A stretch of DNA of 64,000 nucleotides from positions 2,728,001-2,792,000 of the forward strand of contig NZ_CP181045.1 in NCBI RefSeq assembly GCF_047795645.1, in the 5' to 3' direction. Below, in pieces: positions 19,229-27,932 of this stretch (the stretch's first letter is position 1; each line of letters begins with the position of its first letter). The translations under genes were made by a program, and so were the position numbers. This stretch comes from Salipaludibacillus sp047795645 (GTDB lineage: Bacteria; Bacillota; Bacilli; Bacillales; Salisediminibacteriaceae). A model generated the notes under the pieces. That model saw nothing but the letters and a program-made list of their open reading frames with translations. It searched no databases and was not told the DNA's origin.

Positions 19229-19780
19229 TTATTCAGGTTCAATTAAACCGTAACGTCCATCTTTTCTTTTATATACAACGTTTGTAAATCCACTAACGGC
19301 ATTTGAGAATACAAAGAAGTTATGGCCTAGCATGTCCATTTGCAAAATAGCTTCTTCCGCGTCCATCGGTTTCAGATCAAATCGTTTTGTACGAACTACT
19401 TCGAAATCATCGTCATCCTCTGGTTCTTCGTCTGCTAATGGCTCTAGCTCATTTTTAAACATATACTTTAAACTATCTTCACCGCGATACTTGCGATTTA
19501 CTTTTGTTTTATGTTTTCGAATTTGTCGTTCTAATTTTTCTATTACAAGATCAATGGCAGCATACATGTCAGAATGCTTTTCCTCAGCACGTAACAATAG
19601 TTTCGGCATAGGAATCGTAATTTCTACTTTTTGATTCTTGTTTAATACACTCATTTTAACATGTACATCAGATGAAGGAACCGTATCGAAATACTTTTCA
19701 ATCTTACCTACCTTTTTCTCGACATACTCTCTCAATGCTGGAGTAATATCTAGGTTTTCGCCACGAATATTAAAATTCAT
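19229..19780 (-). CDS. hpf: Long-form ribosome hibernation promoting factor
   Basis: Binds the 30S decoding region and drives 100S ribosome dimerisation in stationary phase. The N-terminal S30AE domain (about 1-100, starting MNFNIRGENLDITPALREYV) is joined by an acidic linker to the C-terminal dimerisation domain (about 125-183, RTKRFDLKPMDAEEAILQMD). I start at the ATG at 19780, which has GGAGG correctly spaced; a longer frame to 19849 lacks a site. The 183 residues fit the long HPF class. In B. subtilis it directly precedes secA; here the PTS unit lies between. Confidence 0.95.
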   Translation of the reverse strand: MNFNIRGENLDITPALREYVEKKVGKIEKYFDTVPSSDVHVKMSVLNKNQKVEITIPMPKLLLRAEEKHSDMYAAIDLVIEKLERQIRKHKTKVNRKYRGEDSLKYMFKNELEPLADEEPEDDDDFEVVRTKRFDLKPMDAEEAILQMDMLGHNFFVFSNAVSGFTNVVYKRKDGRYGLIEPE

Positions 19781-19990
19781 AAGCAAATTCCTCCTTTCGG
19801 TTATGTATCTAATATTCCACATTCCCTCATTATATTCCTGCTTAAACATAAATAAAAATTAAATTTTTTGTCGAAATTATTTATAAAATTTAGAGTTTAT
19901 TCTAGCAGACGATAATTTGGAGGCTTTGTGGTTTATATCATCTTAACATACTTTTGATTGAATTTTAATTTTAAAGAGACAATGGAGACG

Positions 19991-20029
19991 AAAACCCGTT
20001 TTCCAGTAAACTTATGGAAGACGGGTTTT
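19991..20029. terminator. Bidirectional hairpin between cspA-type gene and hpf
   Basis: AAAACCCGTTTTCCA and TGGAAGACGGGTTTT pair over 15 positions with one mismatch. It probably ends the cold-shock transcript on the minus strand, although the T-run there is short. Confidence 0.55.
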
Positions 20030-20204
20030 CTCATTATAAATTTTTAACACATATAGGTTTTAATCAATTGCTTCTGCTAAATACTTTTTCAGTATATAAT
20101 TGGTTTACTAGTTGAGTAAAACGAGTGCACATAAATTACTCCTGACAAAAACTGTACATTGCTTAACTATTATAAAAACAATCTTTAACTTCAGCGTTGC
20201 ACGT

Positions 20205-20402
20205 TTATATCTTAACTACATTTGAAGCTTGTGGTCCTCGAGTACCTTCAACAATTTCAAACTGAACATCTTGACCTTCTTCTAATGTTTTAAAACCATC
20301 TTGATCAATCGCTGAATAATGAACGAAAACATCATCACCATCTTCGCGTTCAATAAATCCAAATCCTTTTTCGGCATTAAACCATTTTACTTTCCCATGC
20401 AT
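20205..20402 (-). CDS. Cold shock protein (CspA family)
   Basis: Single-stranded nucleic-acid chaperone consisting of one OB-fold cold-shock domain. RNP1 (KGFGFIE) and RNP2 (VFVHYSAI) motifs are intact, and the protein ends in RGPQASNVVKI as in CspB/C/D of Bacillus. The 65 residues are the usual length. The leader contains a TGTAGG/CCTACA hairpin (20433-20449). The ribosome-binding site (AAGGG) is rather far from the ATG, about 13 nt. Which of the Bacillus csp paralogues it corresponds to cannot be decided. Confidence 0.95.
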   Translation of the reverse strand: MHGKVKWFNAEKGFGFIEREDGDDVFVHYSAIDQDGFKTLEEGQDVQFEIVEGTRGPQASNVVKI

Positions 20403-20432
20403 ATTCTTAACACAATCCCTTCGTTAAAAATC

Positions 20433-20449
20433 TGTAGGTTAAGCCTACA
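20433..20449 (-). promoter_or_regulatory. Leader hairpin of the cold-shock gene
   Basis: TGTAGG-CTTAA-CCTACA, a 6-bp stem about 30 nt before the ATG and next to a TATATT box. Cold-shock mRNAs often have structured leaders. The role here is inferred. Confidence 0.35.
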
Positions 20450-20469
20450 TTTTTAATATAACAACCGAT

Positions 20470-20985
20470 GAATCATTCGTCAATTCCTTTTAATCTGATT
20501 ATTTCGACAAATAAGATCTTATACACCGCAGTGATGATAACGCTTCCTTATATTCTAATTTAAACAATTATCCTTCACAAAATTGTAACATTTTGATTCT
20601 AGATAATAGTCCTAAAGATCCATTGCATATTGTATTTATATCCAATAAGATACAACTATAGAAATGAGATCCAAACTATTCTACCCTTTTCATATGAATA
20701 TATCCCCGTTTGTTAAACGATCCTCAACTTAGATTTTTTTCACCTTAGCTTCGTTTTAATAATACATCTCTTGGCCTAATAATACATAATTCTCCAAGGC
20801 CATTGTGGTTAACTTAACTCTTATCCTCTAAGAGCTTCCTACACTTATCTCAGCAGAAATCACTCATAACTTATTGCACCATTGAGACGAGCGCATTCTA
20901 AAAGTTAAACACTAAACTCTTTTCATGAGGGAAAAACTTTCATAAAATTCATCTCATGTTCCCTCTCCTCATCTACCTAATGCCT
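20470..20985. other. Intergenic stretch between csp and ssb, no gene seen
   Basis: About 500 bp of A/T-rich DNA upstream of both the divergent csp and ssb genes. No ORF with a ribosome-binding site and no convincing promoter pair was recognised. Confidence 0.4.
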
Positions 20986-21006
20986 AAAGGAGGTGTTAAA
21001 CCTTAT

Positions 21007-21060
21007 TTGTTAACAATTCTTATTCCCACAATAGCTTCATTACTTTTATTGACTTGGTAA
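21007..21060 (+). CDS. Possible 17-residue hydrophobic peptide
   Basis: A strong AAAGGAGGTG at 20986-20995 has no annotated gene behind it. Eleven bases later a TTG opens a frame that encodes LLTILIPTIASLLLLTW and stops at 21060. It would be a single membrane-spanning peptide just upstream of ssb. A TTG start and the short length make this speculative. Confidence 0.2.
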   Translation: MLTILIPTIASLLLLTW

Positions 21061-21149
21061 CTGTCCCTTCCTCAATTTTAAACTTTCGTACAACCGCGCT
21101 TCATATTACCCTCGAAACTATACAACTACCCTAAGGAGTGAAAAATATT

Positions 21150-21629
21150 ATGTTTAATCAATTTACTTTAATCGGCCGTATGACGAAAACTCCGCAATTA
21201 CAAACAACAAGAGAAGGATCAAATTACACTCGCTTTACATTAGCAGTAAGAAGACCATTTAAAAATCAATCTGGGGACTATGACACTGACTTCATTCAAT
21301 TAGTATCGTGGAATAAACTAGCGGAAACTGTCGCAGATTTCTGTACTAAAGGGTCGCTCATCTCTGTCACTGGTAGACTGCAGATGAGGTCATTTGATGT
21401 TGACAATCAAAAACGTTTGACTGTACCTGACGCAATCGCTGAAAATGTCACCTTTTTACAAATGAAAAAAATGAAGGACCAAGAACAACGTGTTCATATT
21501 CCAGCTAAACCGGAATCTTCTCCTGATTCTTCATCCAACGATTCGAATCCACCTCAGCAAAATCAAGTATCTACGAAAGATCCTGTGGCTACATCAACAA
21601 CCATAGCCGGTCTCCCTACTACCCAATGA
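21150..21629 (+). CDS. Single-stranded DNA-binding protein, SsbB-like
   Basis: OB-fold SSB: starts MFNQFTLIGRMTKTPQL, followed by RFTLAVRRPF and DFIQLVSWNKLAETV, typical of the paralogue used in competence rather than the essential SsbA. I choose the ATG at 21150 with AAGGAG upstream; the GTG at 21138 overlaps the ribosome-binding site. After the OB fold (about 1-108) comes a Ser/Pro/Asn-rich tail of about 50 residues that ends GLPTTQ. The conserved acidic DDDLPF tip that recruits repair partners is absent. A small ORF follows 39 nt downstream, probably in the same transcript. Confidence 0.9.
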   Translation: MFNQFTLIGRMTKTPQLQTTREGSNYTRFTLAVRRPFKNQSGDYDTDFIQLVSWNKLAETVADFCTKGSLISVTGRLQMRSFDVDNQKRLTVPDAIAENVTFLQMKKMKDQEQRVHIPAKPESSPDSSSNDSNPPQQNQVSTKDPVATSTTIAGLPTTQ

Positions 21630-21668
21630 CAATTCTGGTTTGATAGTCAATTTATCAGGAGGAGTATA

Positions 21669-21917
21669 ATGAATGAATTAGATTTAATCAAGGTGATAAT
21701 GCATAAACTGTCCGTGATTGAAAAAACAATGATAAAGCAAGAGGATCTAGAAGAGATAAACGAACACCTGTTTGAACAAGAGTCAAACCTCAAAACTATT
21801 CAAGATAATTTAAAGGAAATAAAAGTAATGATGGAAATAAAACATATTGAAAACATGAACTCTGACGATATTCTACTTCGCTCTATTCTCGAAAATAAAG
21901 AAATTCAGTATAAATGA
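21669..21917 (+). CDS. Small coiled-coil protein of unknown function downstream of ssb
   Basis: 82 residues, mostly helix and coiled-coil forming (Leu/Ile heptads across about 5-65), highly charged, with no membrane segment. An excellent AGGAGG lies just before the ATG, and the gene sits between ssb and a shared terminator, so translation is likely. I do not recognise a family. Its position suggests a link to single-stranded DNA handling, but that is only context. Confidence 0.7.
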   Translation: MNELDLIKVIMHKLSVIEKTMIKQEDLEEINEHLFEQESNLKTIQDNLKEIKVMMEIKHIENMNSDDILLRSILENKEIQYK

Positions 21918-21936
21918 ACGTAGTAAATCTAAATAC

Positions 21937-21972
21937 TAAAAAGCCCTCCTAACCAGCTAAGAGGACTTTTTG
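21937..21972. terminator. Bidirectional terminator between the ssb unit and manA
   Basis: AAAAAGCCCTCCT and AGAGGACTTTTT form a stem with a mismatch, flanked by A- and T-runs on both sides. It serves the converging transcripts. Confidence 0.7.
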
Positions 21973-22004
21973 GTATTTTTCGTATTATGTTGACTTTATG
22001 CTAA

Positions 22005-22967
22005 CTAATTTTTAGTTGTTTCAGACACTACTAAAACCAAGTCTCCAGTTAATTCATAGTGATTGACGCCAGATGGAATGATAAAATGATCTCCTTTTTT
22101 TACTAGATGAACGGATTCCTCCGTTTGAATTTGACCAGCACCGTCGATAACACTAACAAGTTGGTAAGATGTATTAGAACGTTTTAGTGATCCCAAATTC
22201 TTTTCCAACGTCCATTTATGAACCGTAAAGTAATCTTCTTTAATGAGTTGCTCGACAACTAACCCTTCTTCTTTCCACAAAGGGCGATCTAGTTTCGCAT
22301 CTTCATGAGGAACCATGGAACAAGCAATGGAATCATCAATATGAAGTTCACGCATCTTCCCATCTTGTCCCGGACGATCATAATCATAAAAACGGTAAGT
22401 AATGTCGGAGCTTTGTTGAATTTCAAGAAGTAGCACACCGCTGCCAATTGCATGGACCGTTCCACTTGGAACATAAACAAAATCTCCAGCTTTGACCGAT
22501 ACACGTCGAAATAATTCATCCCACTTTTTTTCATTAACTTGTTGTTTTAGCTCTTCTCGAGAGTTAGCACTGTGACCAAGAACAAGTTCCGCTCCAGGTT
22601 CACTATCAAGAATGTACCAACATTCCGTTTTTCCAAATGCATACCCTTCGTGCTCTTTCGCATACTGGTCATCGGGGTGAACTTGCACAGACAAATCATC
22701 TTGAGCATCGATAATTTTCACGAGAAGTGGAAATTCATCGCCTTCTTCATTGTCAAAAAGCTCGCGATGATTTTCCCATAATTGTCGAACAGACTTTCCT
22801 TTAAATTGTCCGTTTACTACTGTATTCGTTCCATTACCATGGCCGGAAATACCCCAACACTCTCCGGTTTGATCACTACTAATCTCATACCCGAAATGTT
22901 CTTTTAACTTGCTCCCGCCCCATATTTTTTCTTTTAACACTGGGTTTAATAGCAAAATATCATTCAT
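22005..22967 (-). CDS. manA: Mannose-6-phosphate isomerase, class I
   Basis: Zinc enzyme interconverting mannose-6-P and fructose-6-P. The cupin-type core carries the zinc ligands in QVHPDD (His) and FGKTECWYIL (Glu), with a further His in GTVHAIGSG. The 320 residues fit the short Bacillus class. It lies close to the mannan locus and provides the step from mannose-6-P into glycolysis. The GGGGAAG ribosome-binding site is well placed. It is transcribed divergently from the amylase gene. Confidence 0.95.
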   Translation of the reverse strand: MNDILLLNPVLKEKIWGGSKLKEHFGYEISSDQTGECWGISGHGNGTNTVVNGQFKGKSVRQLWENHRELFDNEEGDEFPLLVKIIDAQDDLSVQVHPDDQYAKEHEGYAFGKTECWYILDSEPGAELVLGHSANSREELKQQVNEKKWDELFRRVSVKAGDFVYVPSGTVHAIGSGVLLLEIQQSSDITYRFYDYDRPGQDGKMRELHIDDSIACSMVPHEDAKLDRPLWKEEGLVVEQLIKEDYFTVHKWTLEKNLGSLKRSNTSYQLVSVIDGAGQIQTEESVHLVKKGDHFIIPSGVNHYELTGDLVLVVSETTKN

Positions 22968-23117
22968 AATATATAACTTCCCCGTTTCTTTTATTAGTTG
23001 ATGTTTATAACAATATTAACTTAAATGTTGTCTGTCGTTTTCTTCATCTACATTGGACACCCTTTCATCGCAATGCTATACTACAAATAAATATGAAGTT
23101 GTTTTATGCCTTTCGGC

Positions 23118-23129
23118 GCAAACGATTGC
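23118..23129 (+). promoter_or_regulatory. LacI/MalR-type operator before the amylase gene
   Basis: GCAAACGATTGC is a 12-bp near-palindrome with a central CG, close to the GCAAACG-type operators of MalR/CcpA-family regulators. It lies about 120 bp before the amylase start. No maltose regulator gene is in the window. Confidence 0.45.
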
Positions 23130-23220
23130 ATTCATTGGGATTACTACTTGTTCTGTCTTCAATTCTAGCCCTATTTGCGTTCATTTTCAATAAGGGGTCA
23201 ACGTATTTTGGAAAAAAATC

Positions 23221-23233
23221 GGGGGCATCCCCC
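23221..23233 (+). promoter_or_regulatory. GC hairpin next to the amylase ribosome-binding site
   Basis: GGGGG-CAT-CCCCC lies only a few bases before AGGAGG. It is strong for this A/T-rich genome and could modulate translation initiation. Confidence 0.35.
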
Positions 23234-23248
23234 ATTAGGAGGATTTTC

Positions 23249-25021
23249 ATGTTATTAGAAGCAATTTATCATCAACCTAAATCTCAGTACGCCTACGCCT
23301 ATGACAATGAAACATTGCACATTCGAGTCCGAACAAAACGTAATGATATGGACCAGGTCTCACTGGTAGGGGGAGACAAGTACGATTTTGTTCCCGAAAA
23401 ATTGATAACAATAAAGATGAAAGTTTTTGCACAAGATAGTTTATTTGACTATTATCAAGTAGCAATCAAACCACCATTCCGCCGCTTTGCCTATGCATTT
23501 AAATTTCAAAAAGGTGACCGGACTGTTTTTTGGAACGAGATCGGTTTCACCGAAAATGAATTAAGTTCATCAGGTGTCGGCATGCTTTGGTCACCTTCAG
23601 GGATGTTCGAATTCCCATTCCTCAATCCAATTGATGTACATACACCCCCGGAATGGGTTAAAAATGCCGTCTTTTATCAAATCTTCCCAGAACGCTTTGC
23701 CAACGGCGATGCTTCTTTAAACCCTGAAAATGTCGAAGCGTGGACCCACGAATCTGTTCCAACTCGGGATAATTTCTTTGGTGGTGACCTTCAAGGCGTG
23801 ATTGATAACCTTGATTATTTAAAAGATCTTGGAATAACTTGTATTTATTTCACACCATTTTTCGAAGCTTTCTCAAACCATAAATATGATACGATCGATT
23901 ATTTAAAAGTTGACCCTCAATTCGGTGACAATAAAACAGCCAAAAAATTAGTAAAAGAAGCTCATAAAAAAGGGATTCGCATTATGTTAGATGCCGTATT
24001 TAATCATTCTGGCTTCTACTTCCCACCTTTTCAAGATGTCTTAAAGAACGGAAACAAATCTCGATTTAAAGAATGGTTCCATATTAAAGAACTACCTCTG
24101 TCTACTGATCCGCTAAACTACGACACATTCGGCTTTGTTCCAGAAATGCCTAAACTTGATACCGAACATCCCGAAGTAAAAGCGTACTTATTAGAAGTCG
24201 CTCGTTATTGGGTAGAGGACATCGGTGTCGACGGTTGGCGCTTGGACGTAGCAAATGAAGTCGATCATCGTTTCTGGCGTGAATTCCGCGATACGGTCAA
24301 ACAAGCAAATCCAGAAGCGTATATCTTAGGTGAAATTTGGCATAATTCAATGGCTTGGCTTGATGGTGATCAATTTGATGCCGTTATGAATTATCCAGTG
24401 ACAAACAGCATTCTAGACTTTTTTGTCAAAGATGAAATTGATGCTGAGACGTTCATGAGTCGGTTAGATGCGATGCAAATTGCTTATCCAAAGCAAGCAA
24501 ATGAAGTTGCTTTTAACCTATTGGATTCGCATGACACACCACGTCTTCTTCATATCGCCGATGGCAACAAAGCACGCATGAAGTTAGCTGCTTTATTTCA
24601 ACTCACTTACATGGGTGCACCGTGTATTTATTACGGCGATGAAATAGGCATGACAGGCGGCGGAGACCCTGGTTGCCGCCAACCGATGATCTGGGAAGAA
24701 GAGCATCAAGATCGTGAAATGTTTGAGTTCTATCAACACTTAATCAAGTTACGCAAAGACCATCCAGCTCTGCAAGATGGTACATTTCGATTCCTATCAG
24801 CTGAAAAGGGAAATAAATATATTGCATTCGAACGCACCGATGATATTAATCGGTTCATTATTGCGATAAATAGCAGCGATAAAAAACAAACAGTTACACT
24901 TACTGATATTCCTCAAGGTACGTTCCGTAAAGCAAACGGTACAGGAAGACACGAAGTGAAAGATCAGCAGCTCTCGCTCGATTTAGAGCCGTTGAGCGCT
25001 GTCATTTTAAAAGAAATGTAA
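23249..25021 (+). CDS. GH13 maltogenic amylase / neopullulanase / cyclomaltodextrinase
   Basis: Cytoplasmic alpha-glucan hydrolase acting on cyclodextrins, pullulan fragments or maltooligosaccharides. An N-terminal beta-domain (about 1-125, MLLEAIYHQPKSQYAY) typical of this subgroup precedes the TIM barrel. The barrel motifs are DAVFNHSG, GWRLDVANE (nucleophile Asp), LGEIWH (acid/base Glu) and LLDSHDTPR (third Asp). A C-terminal beta-domain follows. I start at the ATG at 23249, which has AGGAGG and gives 590 residues, the standard length. The frame continues upstream to 23093 and would add a hydrophobic stretch, but with no ribosome-binding site. Confidence 0.92.
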   Translation: MLLEAIYHQPKSQYAYAYDNETLHIRVRTKRNDMDQVSLVGGDKYDFVPEKLITIKMKVFAQDSLFDYYQVAIKPPFRRFAYAFKFQKGDRTVFWNEIGFTENELSSSGVGMLWSPSGMFEFPFLNPIDVHTPPEWVKNAVFYQIFPERFANGDASLNPENVEAWTHESVPTRDNFFGGDLQGVIDNLDYLKDLGITCIYFTPFFEAFSNHKYDTIDYLKVDPQFGDNKTAKKLVKEAHKKGIRIMLDAVFNHSGFYFPPFQDVLKNGNKSRFKEWFHIKELPLSTDPLNYDTFGFVPEMPKLDTEHPEVKAYLLEVARYWVEDIGVDGWRLDVANEVDHRFWREFRDTVKQANPEAYILGEIWHNSMAWLDGDQFDAVMNYPVTNSILDFFVKDEIDAETFMSRLDAMQIAYPKQANEVAFNLLDSHDTPRLLHIADGNKARMKLAALFQLTYMGAPCIYYGDEIGMTGGGDPGCRQPMIWEEEHQDREMFEFYQHLIKLRKDHPALQDGTFRFLSAEKGNKYIAFERTDDINRFIIAINSSDKKQTVTLTDIPQGTFRKANGTGRHEVKDQQLSLDLEPLSAVILKEM

Positions 25022-25365
25022 GATTTACACTGAACAAGTCATACCTATGAAAATTAGCTAAGTGTTTATAAGGGTGTGGATGCCTCTACCTTGGCAAAAG
25101 CATTCTTTTTATTCATTAGGGAGTCATTCATCATGGTGATTTAGTAAACTCTGAATTGACTAGCGACTTAGACTCTACAAATTCTATTGAAGATTTCAAC
25201 AAATACTGAATAGGCTTCTTTCGATTTGGCTATACTAAACCAATAATAGGATATCCCCTTCTATATTTGATATATTTATTTGCCCTCACCTTACTTTAAC
25301 CCCTTAGTACAGGAGAGGGATTTTTATTTCACTTGTTTTTATACCTGTTCTTTCTACCCCTATTG
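25022..25365. other. Intergenic stretch between converging amylase and beta-mannosidase genes
   Basis: No gene seen. A weak hairpin (CCCTC at 25283, GAGGG at 25315) followed by ATTTTTATTT could end the amylase transcript. Confidence 0.35.
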
Positions 25366-27843
25366 TTATTTATAACTGTCAGCAAGAGATCTAACAACAA
25401 TTTCTTTTGCTAATTCTTCTCGCGAGACCCCATTTTCTGTATTATCTTTTTTAACGGTGACAGTGACCGTTTCGTTTTTGTTAATATCAAAATAATTATC
25501 GGAAAAAACAACATCCATCTTTTTGCATGACAATTCAACATACCTCGCAAAAAAATCTGAAGTCACGTGAATGTGATACGCCACGTCAGATTCCGACGTC
25601 GTTACCGACAGTATTGGTTTCACAAAGTTGAAATGTTTTGCCGGAACAAAAAGAACTTTTCCTTGACTTGCTATTTGTTCCTCATCGTTGACTAAGGAAA
25701 ATTCTAAATAATGGTCTCGTTGATCTTGATAGGTTATAAGCTTTTCTGAAAAATCTAGCTCAATTACTTGTTGCGCTGATGCCGGTTCGACGATCGCATC
25801 CATGGTCCCTTCTTCAACGATGCCACTATCCGCATCTCTCAGTGACCATAGAACTTTCCCTTTAAATGACGTCATGTGATCGTTCGTCACCACAATCTTA
25901 GCACCTTGCGAGTGTTCCTCTGCAGAAACTAACAGCATCGAGAAAAATCGCTTTGCAAAGTAGTGTAGTGCTTTCCATCTTCCGTAATAGTCTACGCTCG
26001 CCCAGGATGCCACCGGCCAACAATCATTCAACTGCCAATAAATTGCTCCCATTGATCTTCCCATATTTCTACGCCAATGTTCTACTCCATATTTAATTGC
26101 TTCTCCTTGCAGCAGTTGTGATGTGTAAAGCAAGGAATCAAAATCTTTAGGATACTGGAAGTTTTCCGCTAGATAATAAAGAATCTTGCCATTTGCATCG
26201 CCATTTTTTTGATGTTGTTCCATCACATGACTGAATATATTCCTGTCGTCTGGCTCCGTAAATGTTTCAACCGTTTTTAATGATGGGAACGATTGAAAAC
26301 CAAACTCAGAAACGAATCTAAAATTGAATTTACGATAATCTGTAAAAGGTTTCAGGCCATGCCAAACATCCCAGTAATGGACATCTCCTTTGTTTTCATC
26401 GCTTGGTTCGTTGAAATTGCCACCTGAAGATGGGGAAGAAGGCCAATATGCAGTAGCTGGGTCTAGCTCTTCTACGATATCAGGAATCATTTTTTCAAAG
26501 AGAGTCAAATAATCTTGTTTATGCTTCTCTGTCTTTGGGAAATCCCAAGAAAGCCAAGCTTCTTCCATTTCGTTGTTTCCACACCACACACTTAAAGATG
26601 CGTGATGACGAATCCGTTTCACATTATCACGAACCTCTGCTTCTACAGTTTCAGCAAAGTTATCATTTAAATCGTATACAGCGCAGGCGAACATGAAATC
26701 CTGCCAAACGAGAAGACCATATTGGTCGCATAACTGATAAAACTCATCTGATGGATAATGGCCACCACCCCAAATTCGAATCATATTAAAATTAGCTGCT
26801 ACACAATCTTGAATCAATCTTTCCGTCTTATCAATCGTTGCTCTTGGCAGTAAATTATCCTCTGGAATGTAGTTAGCACCTTTTGAAAAAACCGGGACTC
26901 CATTCACTCTAAAGAAAAACGATTCTCCCCATTTATCTTCTTCTTGAACGAGCTCCATCGTTCTTAAACCAATCTTATAATCTGCTTTATCTACTGTGGC
27001 ATTTCCAGAAACTAATTGTACGTGTACCTTATAAAGAGGTTGCTCTCCGTACTGAACAGGAAACCATTTCTCTGGTTGTTCGACTGTGAAAGTGATTGTT
27101 TCTTCCCCATCTAATTCAACAATACCCCGTTTGTCTTCCGCAATAAGTTTTCCACGGGGGTCATAAAGTTGTGTGGATAACAAAAGGTTCTCGTCGCACC
27201 ACTTCCGAGATTGAACCTTAACTGATAAATCGACCCTCTCGTCATTAAGATGATTTTGTGATATGTAGATGTCCTCTAACTCAGCTTTCGATCGCCCTTG
27301 AACATACACATCGCGCCACACACCCAAATCTGGTAGTTGCGGCCCCCAATCCCAACCGAACATGCTGTGCCCTTTACGTAAATGTGGGTACCCTTCCACC
27401 GCATCGTCAACACCCCAAATCGGAGTTTCTTTGTGCATTTTTTCTACAAATTTAAGCGGTGACAACAATAAGATTCGGATTTGATTTATCCCAACGAGCA
27501 GATGCTCTTTTACACTTAATTTATATGTCCTGTGCATATTATTCGTCTTGGCAATCAACGTATCATTCAGATAAATTTCCGATAGTGTATCAACCCCTTC
27601 AAATACTAACTCCAATTCATCATTTTTTAGCAAATCGTCAGTCACTTGAAACGTTCGATGATACTCATAGTCATTCTCGGATAACATTTTTATTTTATCT
27701 TCATTATCGCGATAAAAAGGGTCTTCGATTTTATTTTTCGTTAACAAATCATGATACACTGATCCTGGAACATTCCCCTCGAACCATTCCTCTTCTGTCG
27801 TACATCGTAAATTCCAGACACCATTAAGTAATAACTTTTCCAA
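25366..27843 (-). CDS. GH2 beta-mannosidase, intracellular
   Basis: Exo-hydrolase that releases mannose from the non-reducing end of beta-mannooligosaccharides. It has the GH2 N-terminal sugar-binding domain (NGVWNLR, VPGSVYHDLL), an immunoglobulin-like domain and a TIM barrel. The acid/base is Glu425 in WCGNNEMEEAW and the nucleophile Glu513 in RFVSEFGFQSFP, the GH2 mannosidase signatures. The 825 residues are full length. There is no signal peptide. Start is a TTG with GGAAGTG upstream. It is last in the unit isomerase-lacI-GH2. Confidence 0.94.
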   Translation of the reverse strand: MEKLLLNGVWNLRCTTEEEWFEGNVPGSVYHDLLTKNKIEDPFYRDNEDKIKMLSENDYEYHRTFQVTDDLLKNDELELVFEGVDTLSEIYLNDTLIAKTNNMHRTYKLSVKEHLLVGINQIRILLLSPLKFVEKMHKETPIWGVDDAVEGYPHLRKGHSMFGWDWGPQLPDLGVWRDVYVQGRSKAELEDIYISQNHLNDERVDLSVKVQSRKWCDENLLLSTQLYDPRGKLIAEDKRGIVELDGEETITFTVEQPEKWFPVQYGEQPLYKVHVQLVSGNATVDKADYKIGLRTMELVQEEDKWGESFFFRVNGVPVFSKGANYIPEDNLLPRATIDKTERLIQDCVAANFNMIRIWGGGHYPSDEFYQLCDQYGLLVWQDFMFACAVYDLNDNFAETVEAEVRDNVKRIRHHASLSVWCGNNEMEEAWLSWDFPKTEKHKQDYLTLFEKMIPDIVEELDPATAYWPSSPSSGGNFNEPSDENKGDVHYWDVWHGLKPFTDYRKFNFRFVSEFGFQSFPSLKTVETFTEPDDRNIFSHVMEQHQKNGDANGKILYYLAENFQYPKDFDSLLYTSQLLQGEAIKYGVEHWRRNMGRSMGAIYWQLNDCWPVASWASVDYYGRWKALHYFAKRFFSMLLVSAEEHSQGAKIVVTNDHMTSFKGKVLWSLRDADSGIVEEGTMDAIVEPASAQQVIELDFSEKLITYQDQRDHYLEFSLVNDEEQIASQGKVLFVPAKHFNFVKPILSVTTSESDVAYHIHVTSDFFARYVELSCKKMDVVFSDNYFDINKNETVTVTVKKDNTENGVSREELAKEIVVRSLADSYK

Positions 27844-27932
27844 TTATGTCACTTCCTTTTTTGAAATATTAACACGTTTTATTTATTGTCTAATTTTGTA
27901 TCAAAAACAAAAACTACATCAGACTCATTGGT

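Noticed and set aside
22985..23035. Operator-like TTAACTTAAATG before manA
   Set aside because: It lacks the central CG of the mannan operator, and no promoter geometry supports it, so manA was not placed in the regulon.
23093..23248. N-terminal membrane anchor for the amylase
   Set aside because: The in-frame ATG at 23093 has no ribosome-binding site, and the region holds an operator-like palindrome and a hairpin. AGGAGG and family alignment support the start at 23249.
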